From DASSBG01 sp965651365 (GTDB lineage: Bacteria > Pseudomonadota > Gammaproteobacteria > Xanthomonadales > Rhodanobacteraceae): DNA of 13,718 bases. A model generated the notes under the pieces. That model saw nothing but the letters and a program-made list of their open reading frames with translations, had not been told where the DNA came from and did no database searches. The position numbers and the translations under genes are program-made. Location: assembly GCA_965651365.1 (NCBI GenBank), contig CBFGSA010000073.1:1-13718 (forward strand), read 5' to 3'. The stretch's first letter is position 1. Every line of letters starts with the position of its first letter. Shown piece after piece: positions 7,403-13,718 of the stretch.

Positions 7403-7660
7403 TCAGGCAGCTTTGGCCGGCACGCTGACGCTGGCATGGTCGACTTCGAGCACGTCGACCAGCTTGCGGGTCTGGCTCAGGATCTGGCGCAGGCGTGCGG
7501 CGTCGCCGAACACGGTCAGGGTGAGGTGCGAAATCTCCGGGTCGTCGGTGCGCGCCACGTGCAGGCTGTCGATATTGTGGCCGCGGGCGGCGAACAGGCC
7601 GGCCACGCGAACCAGCGCGCCGACTTCGTTTTGCAGCAGGATGGACAGGGTGTGTTTCAC
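7403..7660 (-). CDS. ilvN: Acetolactate synthase small (regulatory) subunit, ACT domain only
   Basis: Regulatory subunit of acetohydroxyacid synthase, expected to bind valine and control IlvB. It is 85 aa, essentially one ACT domain (3-75) with LLQNEVGALVRVAGLF and RGHNIDSL. Asn11, Gly14 and Asn29 match the residues reported to bind valine in E. coli IlvH, so feedback inhibition is likely kept. It lacks the C-terminal half of the roughly 160-residue IlvH subunits and is nearer in length to E. coli IlvN or IlvM; the motif pattern favours IlvN/IlvH over IlvM. The start is GTG at 7660, with AAGGAG at 7667-7672 overlapping the ilvB stop and 6 nt of spacing. It is the last gene of the leuB-ilvD-ilvC-ilvB-ilvN operon and is translationally close to ilvB. 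The longer open frame upstream is out-of-frame ilvB sequence. Confidence 0.9.
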   Translation of the reverse strand: MKHTLSILLQNEVGALVRVAGLFAARGHNIDSLHVARTDDPEISHLTLTVFGDAARLRQILSQTRKLVDVLEVDHASVSVPAKAA

Positions 7661-7666
7661 GGGACT

Positions 7667-7672
7667 CTCCTT
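7667..7672 (-). promoter_or_regulatory. Shine-Dalgarno that fixes the GTG start of ilvN
   Basis: AAGGAG on the minus strand lies 6 nt before the GTG at 7660 and shares its first base with the ilvB TGA stop. It is the strongest ribosome site in the window and decides the ilvN start inside a much longer open frame. Confidence 0.8.
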
Positions 7673-9513
7673 CAGAACATGGCGGTGACCGGCGCGCTTT
7701 CGCTGCGCTCGGGGCTGCGGCCGGCGATGAACGGGCCGGTGATCATCTGCTTGTAGCTGGCGCCTGGGCCGACCATCGGATACACGCCGGCGTCCGGGTC
7801 GATCATCACTTCCAGAAAGGCGGGTCCGTCGAAGGCCAGGAACCCGGCGATGGTGGCAGCCAGGTCCTGCGGCCGCTCCAGGCGTCGCGCCCACTCGAAG
7901 CCGTCGGCCTCGACGGCCCTGACGAAGTCCTTGCGGTGCAGGCTCTTGTCGGTGGCCATGAAGCGGCCCTTGTAGAACAGCTTCTGCCACTGGCGCACCA
8001 TGCCGTCGCCGCAGTTGTTGAGCACCACGATCTTCAGCGGCAACCCGTAGGTGGTCACGGTTTCCAGTTCGCCCACGTTCATGCGGATGCTCGCATCGCC
8101 GTCGATGTCGATCACCAGCGCATCGGGGCGGGCGAACTGGGCGCCGATGGCGGCGGGCAAGCCGAAGCCCATGGTGCCCATCGAACCCGAGGTCAGCCAG
8201 TGCCGCGGCTCGGCAAAATCCAGGTACTGCGCGGCCCACATCTGGTGCTGGCCGACACCGGTGGCAATGACCGCGCGGCCGGCCGTGTGGCGGTTGATTT
8301 CCTCCAGCACGGCGTAGGGCTGGATCAGCGCGCTGTCGCGCCGGTAGTTCATGGCGTGCTCCTTCTTGAGCGCAGCCACATGCGCGTGCCAGTCGCCGCG
8401 ATCGGGCTGCGTGGCGTGCGCCTGCCCCCAGACCGTGAGTTGCTGCAGGGCCGACTTGAGCTGACCGACATGGTGCCAGTGGACCTGCTTGACCTTGTCG
8501 ATCTCGGCCGGGTCGATATCGATCTGGGCAATGAACCTTGCGTGCGGCGCGAAGGCGTCGGGCCGTCCGGCCACGCGGTCATCGAATCGCGCACCCAGCG
8601 CCAGCACGAAATCGCAGTCCTCGACCGCATAGTTGGCGTAGGCGGTGCCGTGCATGCCCAGCATGTGCAGCGCCAGCGGGTCGCGGGTATCGATGCTGCC
8701 CAGGCCCATCAGCGTCGTCGTGACCGGCACGCCGAAGGCATGGGCGAAAGCACGCAGCTCGTCTGCTGCGCCAGCAGCGACAACCCCGCCGCCGGCATAG
8801 ATCAGCGGTCGGCGGGCCCGGGCCAGCGCGTCAAACAGTTTGGCGCATGCCGCATCGTCCAGGGTGTTGCGTTCGCTCGCCGCCAGCCGTGCACGATAGC
8901 CCGGCAGCGGCAGCCGACCCTCGCCACGAAATACCACGACGGCATTCTGGATGTCCTTGGGAATGTCCACCACCACCGGGCCCGGTCGCCCGCTGCGCGC
9001 AAGCTCGAAGGCCGAGCGCAGCGTCGCTTCCAGGCGTTCCGGGTCGGTCACCAGAAACACGTGTTTGGCACAGGCGCTCATGATGTTGGTCACCGGCGCT
9101 TCCTGGAAGGCATCCGAGCCGATCGCCGCAGTGCCGACCTGGCCGCAGATCACCACCAGCGGGATGGAGTCGGCCATCGAGTCGCGCACCGGAGTGACGG
9201 TATTGGTGGCGCCGGGGCCGGAGGTGACCACGACCACGCCAACCTTGCCCGAGGCGCGCGCATAGCCGGCCGCCATGAAGCCGGCACCCTGTTCGTTGGC
9301 CGGCACCACCAACGGCATGGCCTCGCTGCCGTCTTCGCGTTGATGCGCCGCGTTGTAGCGGAAGATTGCATCGTAGACAGGCAAGATTGCGCCACCGGAA
9401 TAGCCGAAAAGTACCTCGACACCTTCGCCGGCCAGCACCTCGACGAGCACGTCGGCGCCGGTGGTGGACGGGGGGGCCTGGGGCTTTTCAGCGGTTTGTG
9501 CGCTTGGGTTCAC
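7672..9513 (-). CDS. ilvB: Acetolactate (acetohydroxyacid) synthase large catalytic subunit
   Basis: ThDP- and Mg-dependent enzyme condensing two pyruvates to acetolactate, or pyruvate plus 2-ketobutyrate to acetohydroxybutyrate: the first common step of valine/leucine/isoleucine synthesis. It is 613 aa with three domains. Catalytic Glu74 in PANEQGAGFMA, SGPGATN (98-104), IGSDAFQEAP (131-140), RFDDRVAGRPD (309-319), the ThDP motif GDASIRMN (472-479; GDA instead of the commoner GDG, as in yeast Ilv2), and GMVRQWQ (504-510) with Trp509 at the sulfonylurea-site position. The frame opens at TTG 9537, but GTG 9513 is preferred: AAGGAA lies 9 nt upstream, while the TTG has no ribosome site. Some families would call this ilvG or ilvI; the symbol is by function. 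It sits 11 nt before ilvN and is separated from ilvC by 169 nt containing a REP-like palindrome. Confidence 0.96.
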   Translation of the reverse strand: MNPSAQTAEKPQAPPSTTGADVLVEVLAGEGVEVLFGYSGGAILPVYDAIFRYNAAHQREDGSEAMPLVVPANEQGAGFMAAGYARASGKVGVVVVTSGPGATNTVTPVRDSMADSIPLVVICGQVGTAAIGSDAFQEAPVTNIMSACAKHVFLVTDPERLEATLRSAFELARSGRPGPVVVDIPKDIQNAVVVFRGEGRLPLPGYRARLAASERNTLDDAACAKLFDALARARRPLIYAGGGVVAAGAADELRAFAHAFGVPVTTTLMGLGSIDTRDPLALHMLGMHGTAYANYAVEDCDFVLALGARFDDRVAGRPDAFAPHARFIAQIDIDPAEIDKVKQVHWHHVGQLKSALQQLTVWGQAHATQPDRGDWHAHVAALKKEHAMNYRRDSALIQPYAVLEEINRHTAGRAVIATGVGQHQMWAAQYLDFAEPRHWLTSGSMGTMGFGLPAAIGAQFARPDALVIDIDGDASIRMNVGELETVTTYGLPLKIVVLNNCGDGMVRQWQKLFYKGRFMATDKSLHRKDFVRAVEADGFEWARRLERPQDLAATIAGFLAFDGPAFLEVMIDPDAGVYPMVGPGASYKQMITGPFIAGRSPERSESAPVTAMF

Positions 9514-9522
9514 GGCGTTTGT

Positions 9523-9528
9523 TTCCTT
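9523..9528 (-). promoter_or_regulatory. Shine-Dalgarno supporting the GTG start of ilvB
   Basis: AAGGAA on the minus strand is spaced 9 nt from the GTG at 9513-9511. It lies inside the reading frame that opens at TTG 9537, so it argues for the shorter start. Confidence 0.55.
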
Positions 9529-9630
9529 GGTAGTCAAGCAGCGAGATCACTCATCCAGGCGATGTCATTTTGAATAACGCAAAGACGCGGCCCGGAGTCG
9601 GTTCCATCTCCTGGAGGCCCCGCAAGCGAG

Positions 9631-9670
9631 TGGATTCCGGGTTCCACGCCGTGCGTGGCCCCGGAATGAC
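9631..9670 (-). repeat. REP-like palindromic repeat, copy B (ilvC-ilvB gap)
   Basis: Nested palindrome: outer arms ATTCCGGG (9634-9641) and CCCGGAAT (9660-9667), inner arms CCACGC (9644-9649) and GCGTGG (9653-9658), with a 3-nt loop. Read on the minus strand it begins GTCATTCCGGGG and matches the copy at 13645-13684 except for two bases, both in the loop. Weaker similarity continues on the 3' side (CTTGC and TCCAGG). It lies within the operon transcript between ilvC and ilvB, where it could act as an RNA hairpin affecting decay or polarity. The remainder of the 9514-9682 gap shows no gene. Confidence 0.85.
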
Positions 9671-9682
9671 AACTGGAGCATT

Positions 9683-10684
9683 TCAAGCACTCTTTCGCAG
9701 CGGTGTGCTGTTCGCGCCCTCGTTCTTTTGCAGCCAGGCCATGCGCGAGCGGAGCCGAGCGCCGACCTGCTCGATCGGGTGATCAAGATCGGCCTGCTTG
9801 TACTTGTTGTACTCGGGCAGGCCGGCTTCGTATTCGGCCGTCCATTCGCGTGCGAAGCTGCCGTCCTGGATTTCCGCCAGCACCTGCTTCATGCGCTGCT
9901 TGACGCCGTCGTCGACCACGCGCGGGCCGCGCGTGTAGTCACCGTACTGCGCGGTTTCGGACACGAACTGCAGCATCCTGGACAGGCCGCCCTCGTAGAA
10001 CAGGTCGACGATCAGCTTCAGCTCGTGCATCACCTCGTAGTAGGCGATTTCCGGCTGGTAGCCGGCTTCGACCAGGGTCTCGAAACCCTTGGTCACCAGC
10101 TCGCTGGCGCCACCGCACAACACCGCCTGTTCGCCAAACAGGTCGGTTTCGGTTTCTTCCTTGAAGTCGGTATTGATCAGCATCGCGCGCGCGCCGCCGA
10201 TGCCGGCAGCGTAGGCGCGCGCCCTGGCTTCGGCCTCGCCGGTGGCATCCTGGGCTACGGCAATCAGGCAGGGTACGCCGCGGCCGCGCTCGTATTCGCT
10301 GCGCACCAGCGCGCCGGGTCCCTTGGGCGCGACCAGGTTGACGTCGATGTCGGCACGCGGCTTGATCTGGCCGAAATGCACGTTGAAGCCATGCGCGAAC
10401 AGCAGCGCCGCGCCGGGCTTGATGTTGGGCTCGATGGCTTCGCGATACAGCTTTGGCTGCACCATGTCCGGGGTCAGCACGGCCACCAGATCGGCACCCT
10501 TGACCGCCTCGGCCGGTGTGGCGACGCGCAGGCCATCCGCCTGCGCGCGCGTCCAGGAAGGACCGCCTTCGCGCACGCCGACCACGACATCGAAGCCGGA
10601 ATCGTGCAGGTTGAGCGCATGGGCACGGCCCTGGCTGCCGTAGCCGAGGACGGCGATGGCGAGTGGGTGGGTTGGTTGGGTCAT
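9683..10684 (-). CDS. ilvC: Ketol-acid reductoisomerase, class I (NADP+)
   Basis: Converts acetolactate and acetohydroxybutyrate to the dihydroxy acids by Mg-dependent alkyl migration and NAD(P)H reduction. It is 333 aa, the class I length. N-terminal Rossmann domain with GYGSQGRAHA (14-23) and cofactor loop REGGPSW (38-44). C-terminal knotted domain with metal ligands Asp181 and Glu185 (ETETDLFGEQ), Glu217 and Glu221 (YYEVMHELK), and substrate-contact Ser242 (QFVSETAQYGDY). The ATG at 10684 has GGAGAA 5 nt upstream. It is third in the operon, between the heptad-repeat gap (ilvD side) and the REP-like gap (ilvB side). Cofactor preference for NADPH is the family norm, but the loop lacks the usual double serine, so it is not certain. 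Confidence 0.97.
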   Translation of the reverse strand: MTQPTHPLAIAVLGYGSQGRAHALNLHDSGFDVVVGVREGGPSWTRAQADGLRVATPAEAVKGADLVAVLTPDMVQPKLYREAIEPNIKPGAALLFAHGFNVHFGQIKPRADIDVNLVAPKGPGALVRSEYERGRGVPCLIAVAQDATGEAEARARAYAAGIGGARAMLINTDFKEETETDLFGEQAVLCGGASELVTKGFETLVEAGYQPEIAYYEVMHELKLIVDLFYEGGLSRMLQFVSETAQYGDYTRGPRVVDDGVKQRMKQVLAEIQDGSFAREWTAEYEAGLPEYNKYKQADLDHPIEQVGARLRSRMAWLQKNEGANSTPLRKSA

Positions 10685-10726
10685 GGGATTCTCCGTTGGG
10701 TTTTGGTTTGAGGATTTTTTTAAGAA

Positions 10727-10811
10727 GGGAAGTGGGAAGTGGGGAGTGGGAAGTGGGAAAGCGTCGAGCTGGCGCTGCTTTCCTACTCCCTACTCCCAAC
10801 TCCCTACTCCC
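10727..10811. repeat. Inverted array of G-rich heptads (hairpin / G-quadruplex forming)
   Basis: On the plus strand GGG runs at 10727, 10734, 10741, 10748 and 10755 are separated by AAGT/AGT, a heptad period. After a 14-nt spacer the C-rich mirror arm has CCC at 10788, 10795, 10802 and 10809 separated by TACT/AACT. The centre GGAAAGC (10756-10762) pairs perfectly with GCTTTCC (10777-10783). The outer arms pair with about one mismatch per heptad plus some G-T pairs. Each strand therefore carries a four-run G-quadruplex pattern with 3-4 nt loops. The right arm overlaps the ilvD 3' end, and the ilvD stop (10804-10806) and last Glu codon are repeat units. No U-run follows on the minus strand, so it is not an obvious terminator. 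Confidence 0.9.
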
Positions 10812-12474
10812 GCGCTACAGCGAAGCCGGCGCAGGTCACGGCGCCCTGCGAGGCCGAGCCGACCAAACGCGCATACTTGGCCAGCGCGCCGCGCGTGACC
10901 TTGGGTGCGGGTGCTTTCCAGCCGGCGCGGCGGGCGTCGAGGTCGGCGTCGGTGGACAGGGTGCGGGCCTCGGCGTCGATGACCAAGCGGTCGCCATCGC
11001 GCAGCAGGGCGATGGGGCCTCCACGGGCGGCCTCGGGGGCGACATGCCCGACCATGAAGCCGCGCGTGGCGCCGCTGAAGCGGCCGTCGGTCATCAGCGC
11101 CACGTCGTTGCCCAGGCCGCGCCCGACCAGGGCCGCCGACACGCCCAGCATCTCGCGCATGCCCGGCCCGCCGGCCGGGCCTTCATTGCGGATCACGATG
11201 AAATCGCCTTTCCGGATGCGGTCGCCCTGGACGGCGGCGAAGGCGTCCTCCTCGTTCTCGAACACGCGCGCCTTGCCCTCGAAGCGGCCCTGGCCAAGCC
11301 CGGCCAGTTTCAGGATGCAGCCCTCGGGGGCGACGTTGCCGTACAGGATGGCGTAGCCGCCGCGCGGCTTGATGGGCTTGTCCAGCGGAAACACCAGATC
11401 GTGCGCGACCTGGGCCGGCGGCGCATCATCCAGTTCGGCAAACAGGCTGCGGCCCGTGACCGTGGGCGTGTCGACCAGCAGGCCGCCGCGGCGCAATTCC
11501 CTGGCGATCGCGGCCACGCCGCCGGCCTCGAACATCTCCACCGCGCTGTAGCGCCCGGCCGGCATCAGGTCGGCGATCACGGGGGTCTGCTCGGACGCCG
11601 CATTGAAGTCCTCCAGATCCAGCCGTACGCCGGCCTCGCTGGCCATGGCCAGCAGGTGCAGGGCGGCGTTGGTGGAACCGGCCGTGGCCGCCACCAGTCG
11701 GGCGGCGTTGATGAAAGCCGCGCGACTCATCAGCTGGCGCGGCGTGCGCTGCGCGGCCAGACACTCCATCACCAGCTCGCCGCAGCGACGCGCAACCGCG
11801 TTCTTGTCCGCGTGCGTGGCGGGCACGTCGTTGGCGCCCAGCGGCGACAGGCCCAGTGCGGTCAGCACCATGGCCATGGTGTTGGCCGTGTACTGACCGC
11901 CGCAGGCGCCAGCGCCGGGGCAGGCGCAGGTTTCGACGCGCTTCAGTTCACCGTCCGTAATCGCTCCCGCACCGTGCGCGCCGACCGCCTCGAACACGTT
12001 CTGCACCGTGATCGATTTGCCGTCCAGCGTACCGTGGCCGATGCTGCCGCCGTACAAGGCCACGGCGGGGATGTCCAGCCGCGCCATGGCCATGGCCGCA
12101 GCCGGGATGGTCTTGTCGCAGCCACACAGCAGCACCATCGCATCCAGGCTGTGGCCGTCGACGGCCAGCTCGATGGAATCGGCGATCACCTCGCGGCTGA
12201 CCAGCGAGGCGCGCATGCCGGCCGTGCCCATGGCCATGCCGTCGGTGACGGCGATGGTGTTGAACTCGACCGGCGTGCCGCCGGCGGCGCGGATGCCTTG
12301 CGCAGCATGTTCGGCAAGTTCGCGCAGATTGAGATTGCACGGACTGATATCGGACCAGGTGTGGACCACGGCCACCAGCGGCTTGGCGATCGCCGCATCG
12401 TCCAGACCAGTGGCGTGCATCATGGCCCGCGCCGGTGCGCGGTCCGGGCCCTTTTTCATGGTGTCGCTGCGCAT
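10804..12474 (-). CDS. ilvD: Dihydroxy-acid dehydratase
   Basis: Fe-S enzyme dehydrating the dihydroxy acids from IlvC to 2-ketoisovalerate and 2-keto-3-methylvalerate. It is 556 aa, in the shorter length class of the family. Cluster cysteines are Cys46 (DISPCNLN), Cys119 (LLCGCDKT) and Cys191 (GACGGQYTANT), with Mg-side Asp78, Asp120 and Lys121; the C-terminal MTDGRFSGATRG is at 461-472. The frame opens at TTG 12480, but ATG 12474 is preferred, with GAGGG upstream overlapping the leuB stop; the leuB-ilvD gap is 10 nt. After the usual GAVT ending there are nine extra residues, CAGFAVARE, and the stop codon comes from the G-rich repeat, so the C-terminus may have been altered by the repeat. 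Confidence 0.96.
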   Translation of the reverse strand: MRSDTMKKGPDRAPARAMMHATGLDDAAIAKPLVAVVHTWSDISPCNLNLRELAEHAAQGIRAAGGTPVEFNTIAVTDGMAMGTAGMRASLVSREVIADSIELAVDGHSLDAMVLLCGCDKTIPAAAMAMARLDIPAVALYGGSIGHGTLDGKSITVQNVFEAVGAHGAGAITDGELKRVETCACPGAGACGGQYTANTMAMVLTALGLSPLGANDVPATHADKNAVARRCGELVMECLAAQRTPRQLMSRAAFINAARLVAATAGSTNAALHLLAMASEAGVRLDLEDFNAASEQTPVIADLMPAGRYSAVEMFEAGGVAAIARELRRGGLLVDTPTVTGRSLFAELDDAPPAQVAHDLVFPLDKPIKPRGGYAILYGNVAPEGCILKLAGLGQGRFEGKARVFENEEDAFAAVQGDRIRKGDFIVIRNEGPAGGPGMREMLGVSAALVGRGLGNDVALMTDGRFSGATRGFMVGHVAPEAARGGPIALLRDGDRLVIDAEARTLSTDADLDARRAGWKAPAPKVTRGALAKYARLVGSASQGAVTCAGFAVARE

Positions 12475-12484
12475 CGCCAAGCCC

Positions 12485-13582
12485 TCAGCCGCAAGCCCGC
12501 ATGCCGGCGAAAAAGGCCGGTCTGCAGTCCTGGTCCAGATCCAGAGCGGCGATCACGGCATCGCGCATCTGTGCCGTATCGGCCACACCACCGATGTCGC
12601 GCGGCCACGGACCGTGCTCCAGCACGTGATCGATTGCCGCCTCGATGCTGGCCGCCTCGGCCTCCAGTCCCAGCGCATGTCGCAGCAGCAGGGCCGCGCT
12701 GGCGATCGCACCCAGCGGATTGGCGATGCCTTGACCTGCAATATCCGGTGCCGAGCCGTGGATCGGCTCGTACAGGCCGCCGTGACCGTCGCCCAGCGAT
12801 GCCGAGGGCAGCAGCCCCATGGAGCCTGCCAGTGCCGCGGCCTCGTCGGTGAGGATGTCGCCGAACAGGTTCTCGGTCACGATCACGTCATAGCTGGCGG
12901 GTCGGGTCAGCATCAGCATGGCCATCGAATCGACCAGTTGGTGTTCCAGCTTCACTTCCGGGTAATCGCGGGCCACGCGCTCGGCGGTGGCGCGCCACAG
13001 GCGCGAGGTTTCCAGCACATTGGCCTTGTCGACCGAGGTCAGGTGACGGCTGCGGCGGCTGGCAAGTTCAAACGCTCGGCGCAGCACACGTTCGATCTCG
13101 GCCACGCTGTAGCTGCACTCGTCGCTGGCACTGTCCTGGTCGCGGGTCTTGACCCCGAAATAGGCGCCGCCGGTCAGCTCGCGCACCACCACGAAATCAA
13201 CCCCGTCCAGGCGCTCGTTCTTGAGCGGCGAGCGTGCCGCCATCTGTGGGTGCACGCGCACCGGGCGCAGGTTGGCGTAGACGCCGAGCGCAGCGCGCAG
13301 GCCCAGCAGGCCCTGCTCCGGGCGCACGGGTGCATCGGGATCAGACCATTGCGGTCCGCCGACTGCGCCCAGCAGCACCGCATCGGCATTCCGGCAGGCC
13401 TCGCGGGTGGCCTCGGGCAGCGGCTCGCCGGTGGCATCGATGGCGCAGCCGCCGATTGCGAGCTCGGTGAACTGAAATTCATGGCCGGCATGGGCCGCCA
13501 CCTCCTTCAATACGGCGACCGCCGCAGCGGTGACTTCGGGCCCGACGCCGTCGCCGGGGAGGATGGCCAGATTGGCTTGCAT
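12485..13582 (-). CDS. leuB: 3-isopropylmalate dehydrogenase
   Basis: NAD-dependent oxidative decarboxylation of 3-isopropylmalate to the leucine keto acid; a cytosolic dimer. It is 365 aa, the normal length. Motifs: LPGDGVGPEV (8-17), LGAVGGPQW (71-79), substrate-specificity segment RPEQGLLGLR (87-96), RELTGGAYFG (134-143) with catalytic Tyr141, SVDKANVL (183-190) with Lys186, metal ligands Asp218, Asp242 and Asp246 (ENLFGDILTDEA), and the NAD-type loop HGSAPDIAGQGIANP (275-289) with the Asp that selects NAD over NADP. ATG 13582 is chosen over the in-frame ATG 13639 because the family N-terminus starts there and AAAGGA lies about 8 nt upstream. It is first of the five-gene run seen here. leuA, leuC and leuD are not in the window and may lie beyond the right edge. 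Confidence 0.97.
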   Translation of the reverse strand: MQANLAILPGDGVGPEVTAAAVAVLKEVAAHAGHEFQFTELAIGGCAIDATGEPLPEATREACRNADAVLLGAVGGPQWSDPDAPVRPEQGLLGLRAALGVYANLRPVRVHPQMAARSPLKNERLDGVDFVVVRELTGGAYFGVKTRDQDSASDECSYSVAEIERVLRRAFELASRRSRHLTSVDKANVLETSRLWRATAERVARDYPEVKLEHQLVDSMAMLMLTRPASYDVIVTENLFGDILTDEAAALAGSMGLLPSASLGDGHGGLYEPIHGSAPDIAGQGIANPLGAIASAALLLRHALGLEAEAASIEAAIDHVLEHGPWPRDIGGVADTAQMRDAVIAALDLDQDCRPAFFAGMRACG

Positions 13583-13644
13583 GGGGTGGATCCTTTCAGT
13601 GTGGATTGGTTGATGGGTCAATGGGAAGGAGACTTGCATGCCTC

Positions 13645-13684
13645 GTCATTCCGGGGCCACGCGCAGCGTGGAACCCGGAATCCA
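13645..13684 (+). repeat. REP-like palindromic repeat, copy A (upstream of leuB)
   Basis: Outer arms ATTCCGGG (13648-13655) and CCCGGAAT (13674-13681), inner arms CCACGC (13657-13662) and GCGTGG (13666-13671), loop GCA. It is the same element as 9631-9670 in opposite orientation, with stems identical and two loop changes. Downstream, CTTGCCGCAAG forms a further small palindrome, and AGTGGA at the window end is the complement of TCCACT at 13681-13686, so the element may be part of a larger composite that continues past the edge. It sits about 62 nt upstream of the leuB start; no clear leuB promoter is visible in between (TTGACC on the minus strand lacks a matching -10). Confidence 0.85.
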
Positions 13685-13718
13685 CTTCCTTGCCGCAAGC
13701 TCCAGGCAATCCAGTGGA

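Noticed and set aside
7661..8239. Longer frame upstream of ilvN (to 8239)
   Set aside because: Out-of-frame ilvB sequence; the GTG at 7660 with AAGGAG and the ACT-domain boundary fix the true start.
7936..9573. 545-codon plus-strand frame opposite ilvB
   Set aside because: Shadow of ilvB; low-complexity composition and no recognisable fold.
10711..10811. Rho-independent terminator between ilvD and ilvC
   Set aside because: The hairpin is strong, but on the transcribed (minus) strand it is followed by TTCTTAAAAAAA, an A-run, not a U-run.
10663..12852. 729-codon open frame on the plus strand opposite ilvD and leuB
   Set aside because: It is antisense to two certain enzymes, rich in Gly/Ala/Arg/His with no domain. 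Long antisense frames are expected in GC-rich genes with strong third-position bias.
13583..13639. 19-residue N-terminal extension of LeuB from the ATG at 13639
   Set aside because: The homologous protein begins at MQANLAILPGDG; the upstream ATG has no suitable ribosome site, whereas 13582 does.
13583..13718. ilv/leu-type attenuator with a leader peptide before leuB
   Set aside because: No short frame rich in Leu/Val/Ile codons and no terminator with a U-run; the only structure is the REP-like palindrome.

Overview
The window is GC-rich bacterial DNA, densely coded, with ten protein genes and no RNA gene, insertion sequence or CRISPR array. The best guess for the host is a gammaproteobacterium of the Xanthomonadales/Lysobacterales type. 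The grounds are a ketosynthase / ketosynthase-like / glycosyltransferase / flavin-halogenase set resembling aryl-polyene (xanthomonadin-type) pigment genes, a gammaproteobacterial-type aerobic hemF, a split valine-sensitive acetolactate synthase, and interspersed palindromic and G-rich heptad repeats. This assignment is inference; there is no rRNA or other marker.

Layout. (1) Bases 1-257 hold no convincing gene, only a strong GC hairpin. They lead into a plus-strand NCS1 purine/cytosine-type permease (258-1742). (2) hemF, aerobic coproporphyrinogen III oxidase, lies convergently on the minus strand (about 1838-2755). (3) Diverging from hemF is a tight plus-strand operon (2866-7282): an intact CHH-triad ketosynthase, a one-domain ketosynthase-like partner, a family-2 glycosyltransferase and a flavin-dependent halogenase-like enzyme. 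These genes overlap by 4 nt, overlap by 4 nt, and are 9 nt apart. Two of the four start with TTG. (4) A convergent junction with a palindrome (7283-7402) separates this from (5) a minus-strand branched-chain amino-acid operon transcribed leuB - ilvD - ilvC - ilvB - ilvN (13582 down to 7403).

The branched-chain block covers the three shared steps of isoleucine/valine synthesis (IlvBN, IlvC, IlvD) plus one leucine step (LeuB). The regulatory subunit is a bare ACT domain that keeps the valine-binding residues. Two of its intergenic gaps carry unusual repeats. ilvD-ilvC has a large inverted array of G-rich heptads, able to form a hairpin or quadruplexes on either strand, which also supplies the ilvD stop codon. 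ilvC-ilvB has a REP-like palindrome, and a second copy lies in opposite orientation upstream of leuB.

The polyketide-like operon is the most interesting part. It has the elongation, glycosylation and halogenation/oxidation genes of a pigment pathway. The carrier protein, dehydratase, ketoreductase, starter-unit ligase and exporter are absent, and both borders are ordinary housekeeping genes. It is therefore either a satellite of a cluster elsewhere or a distinct small system.
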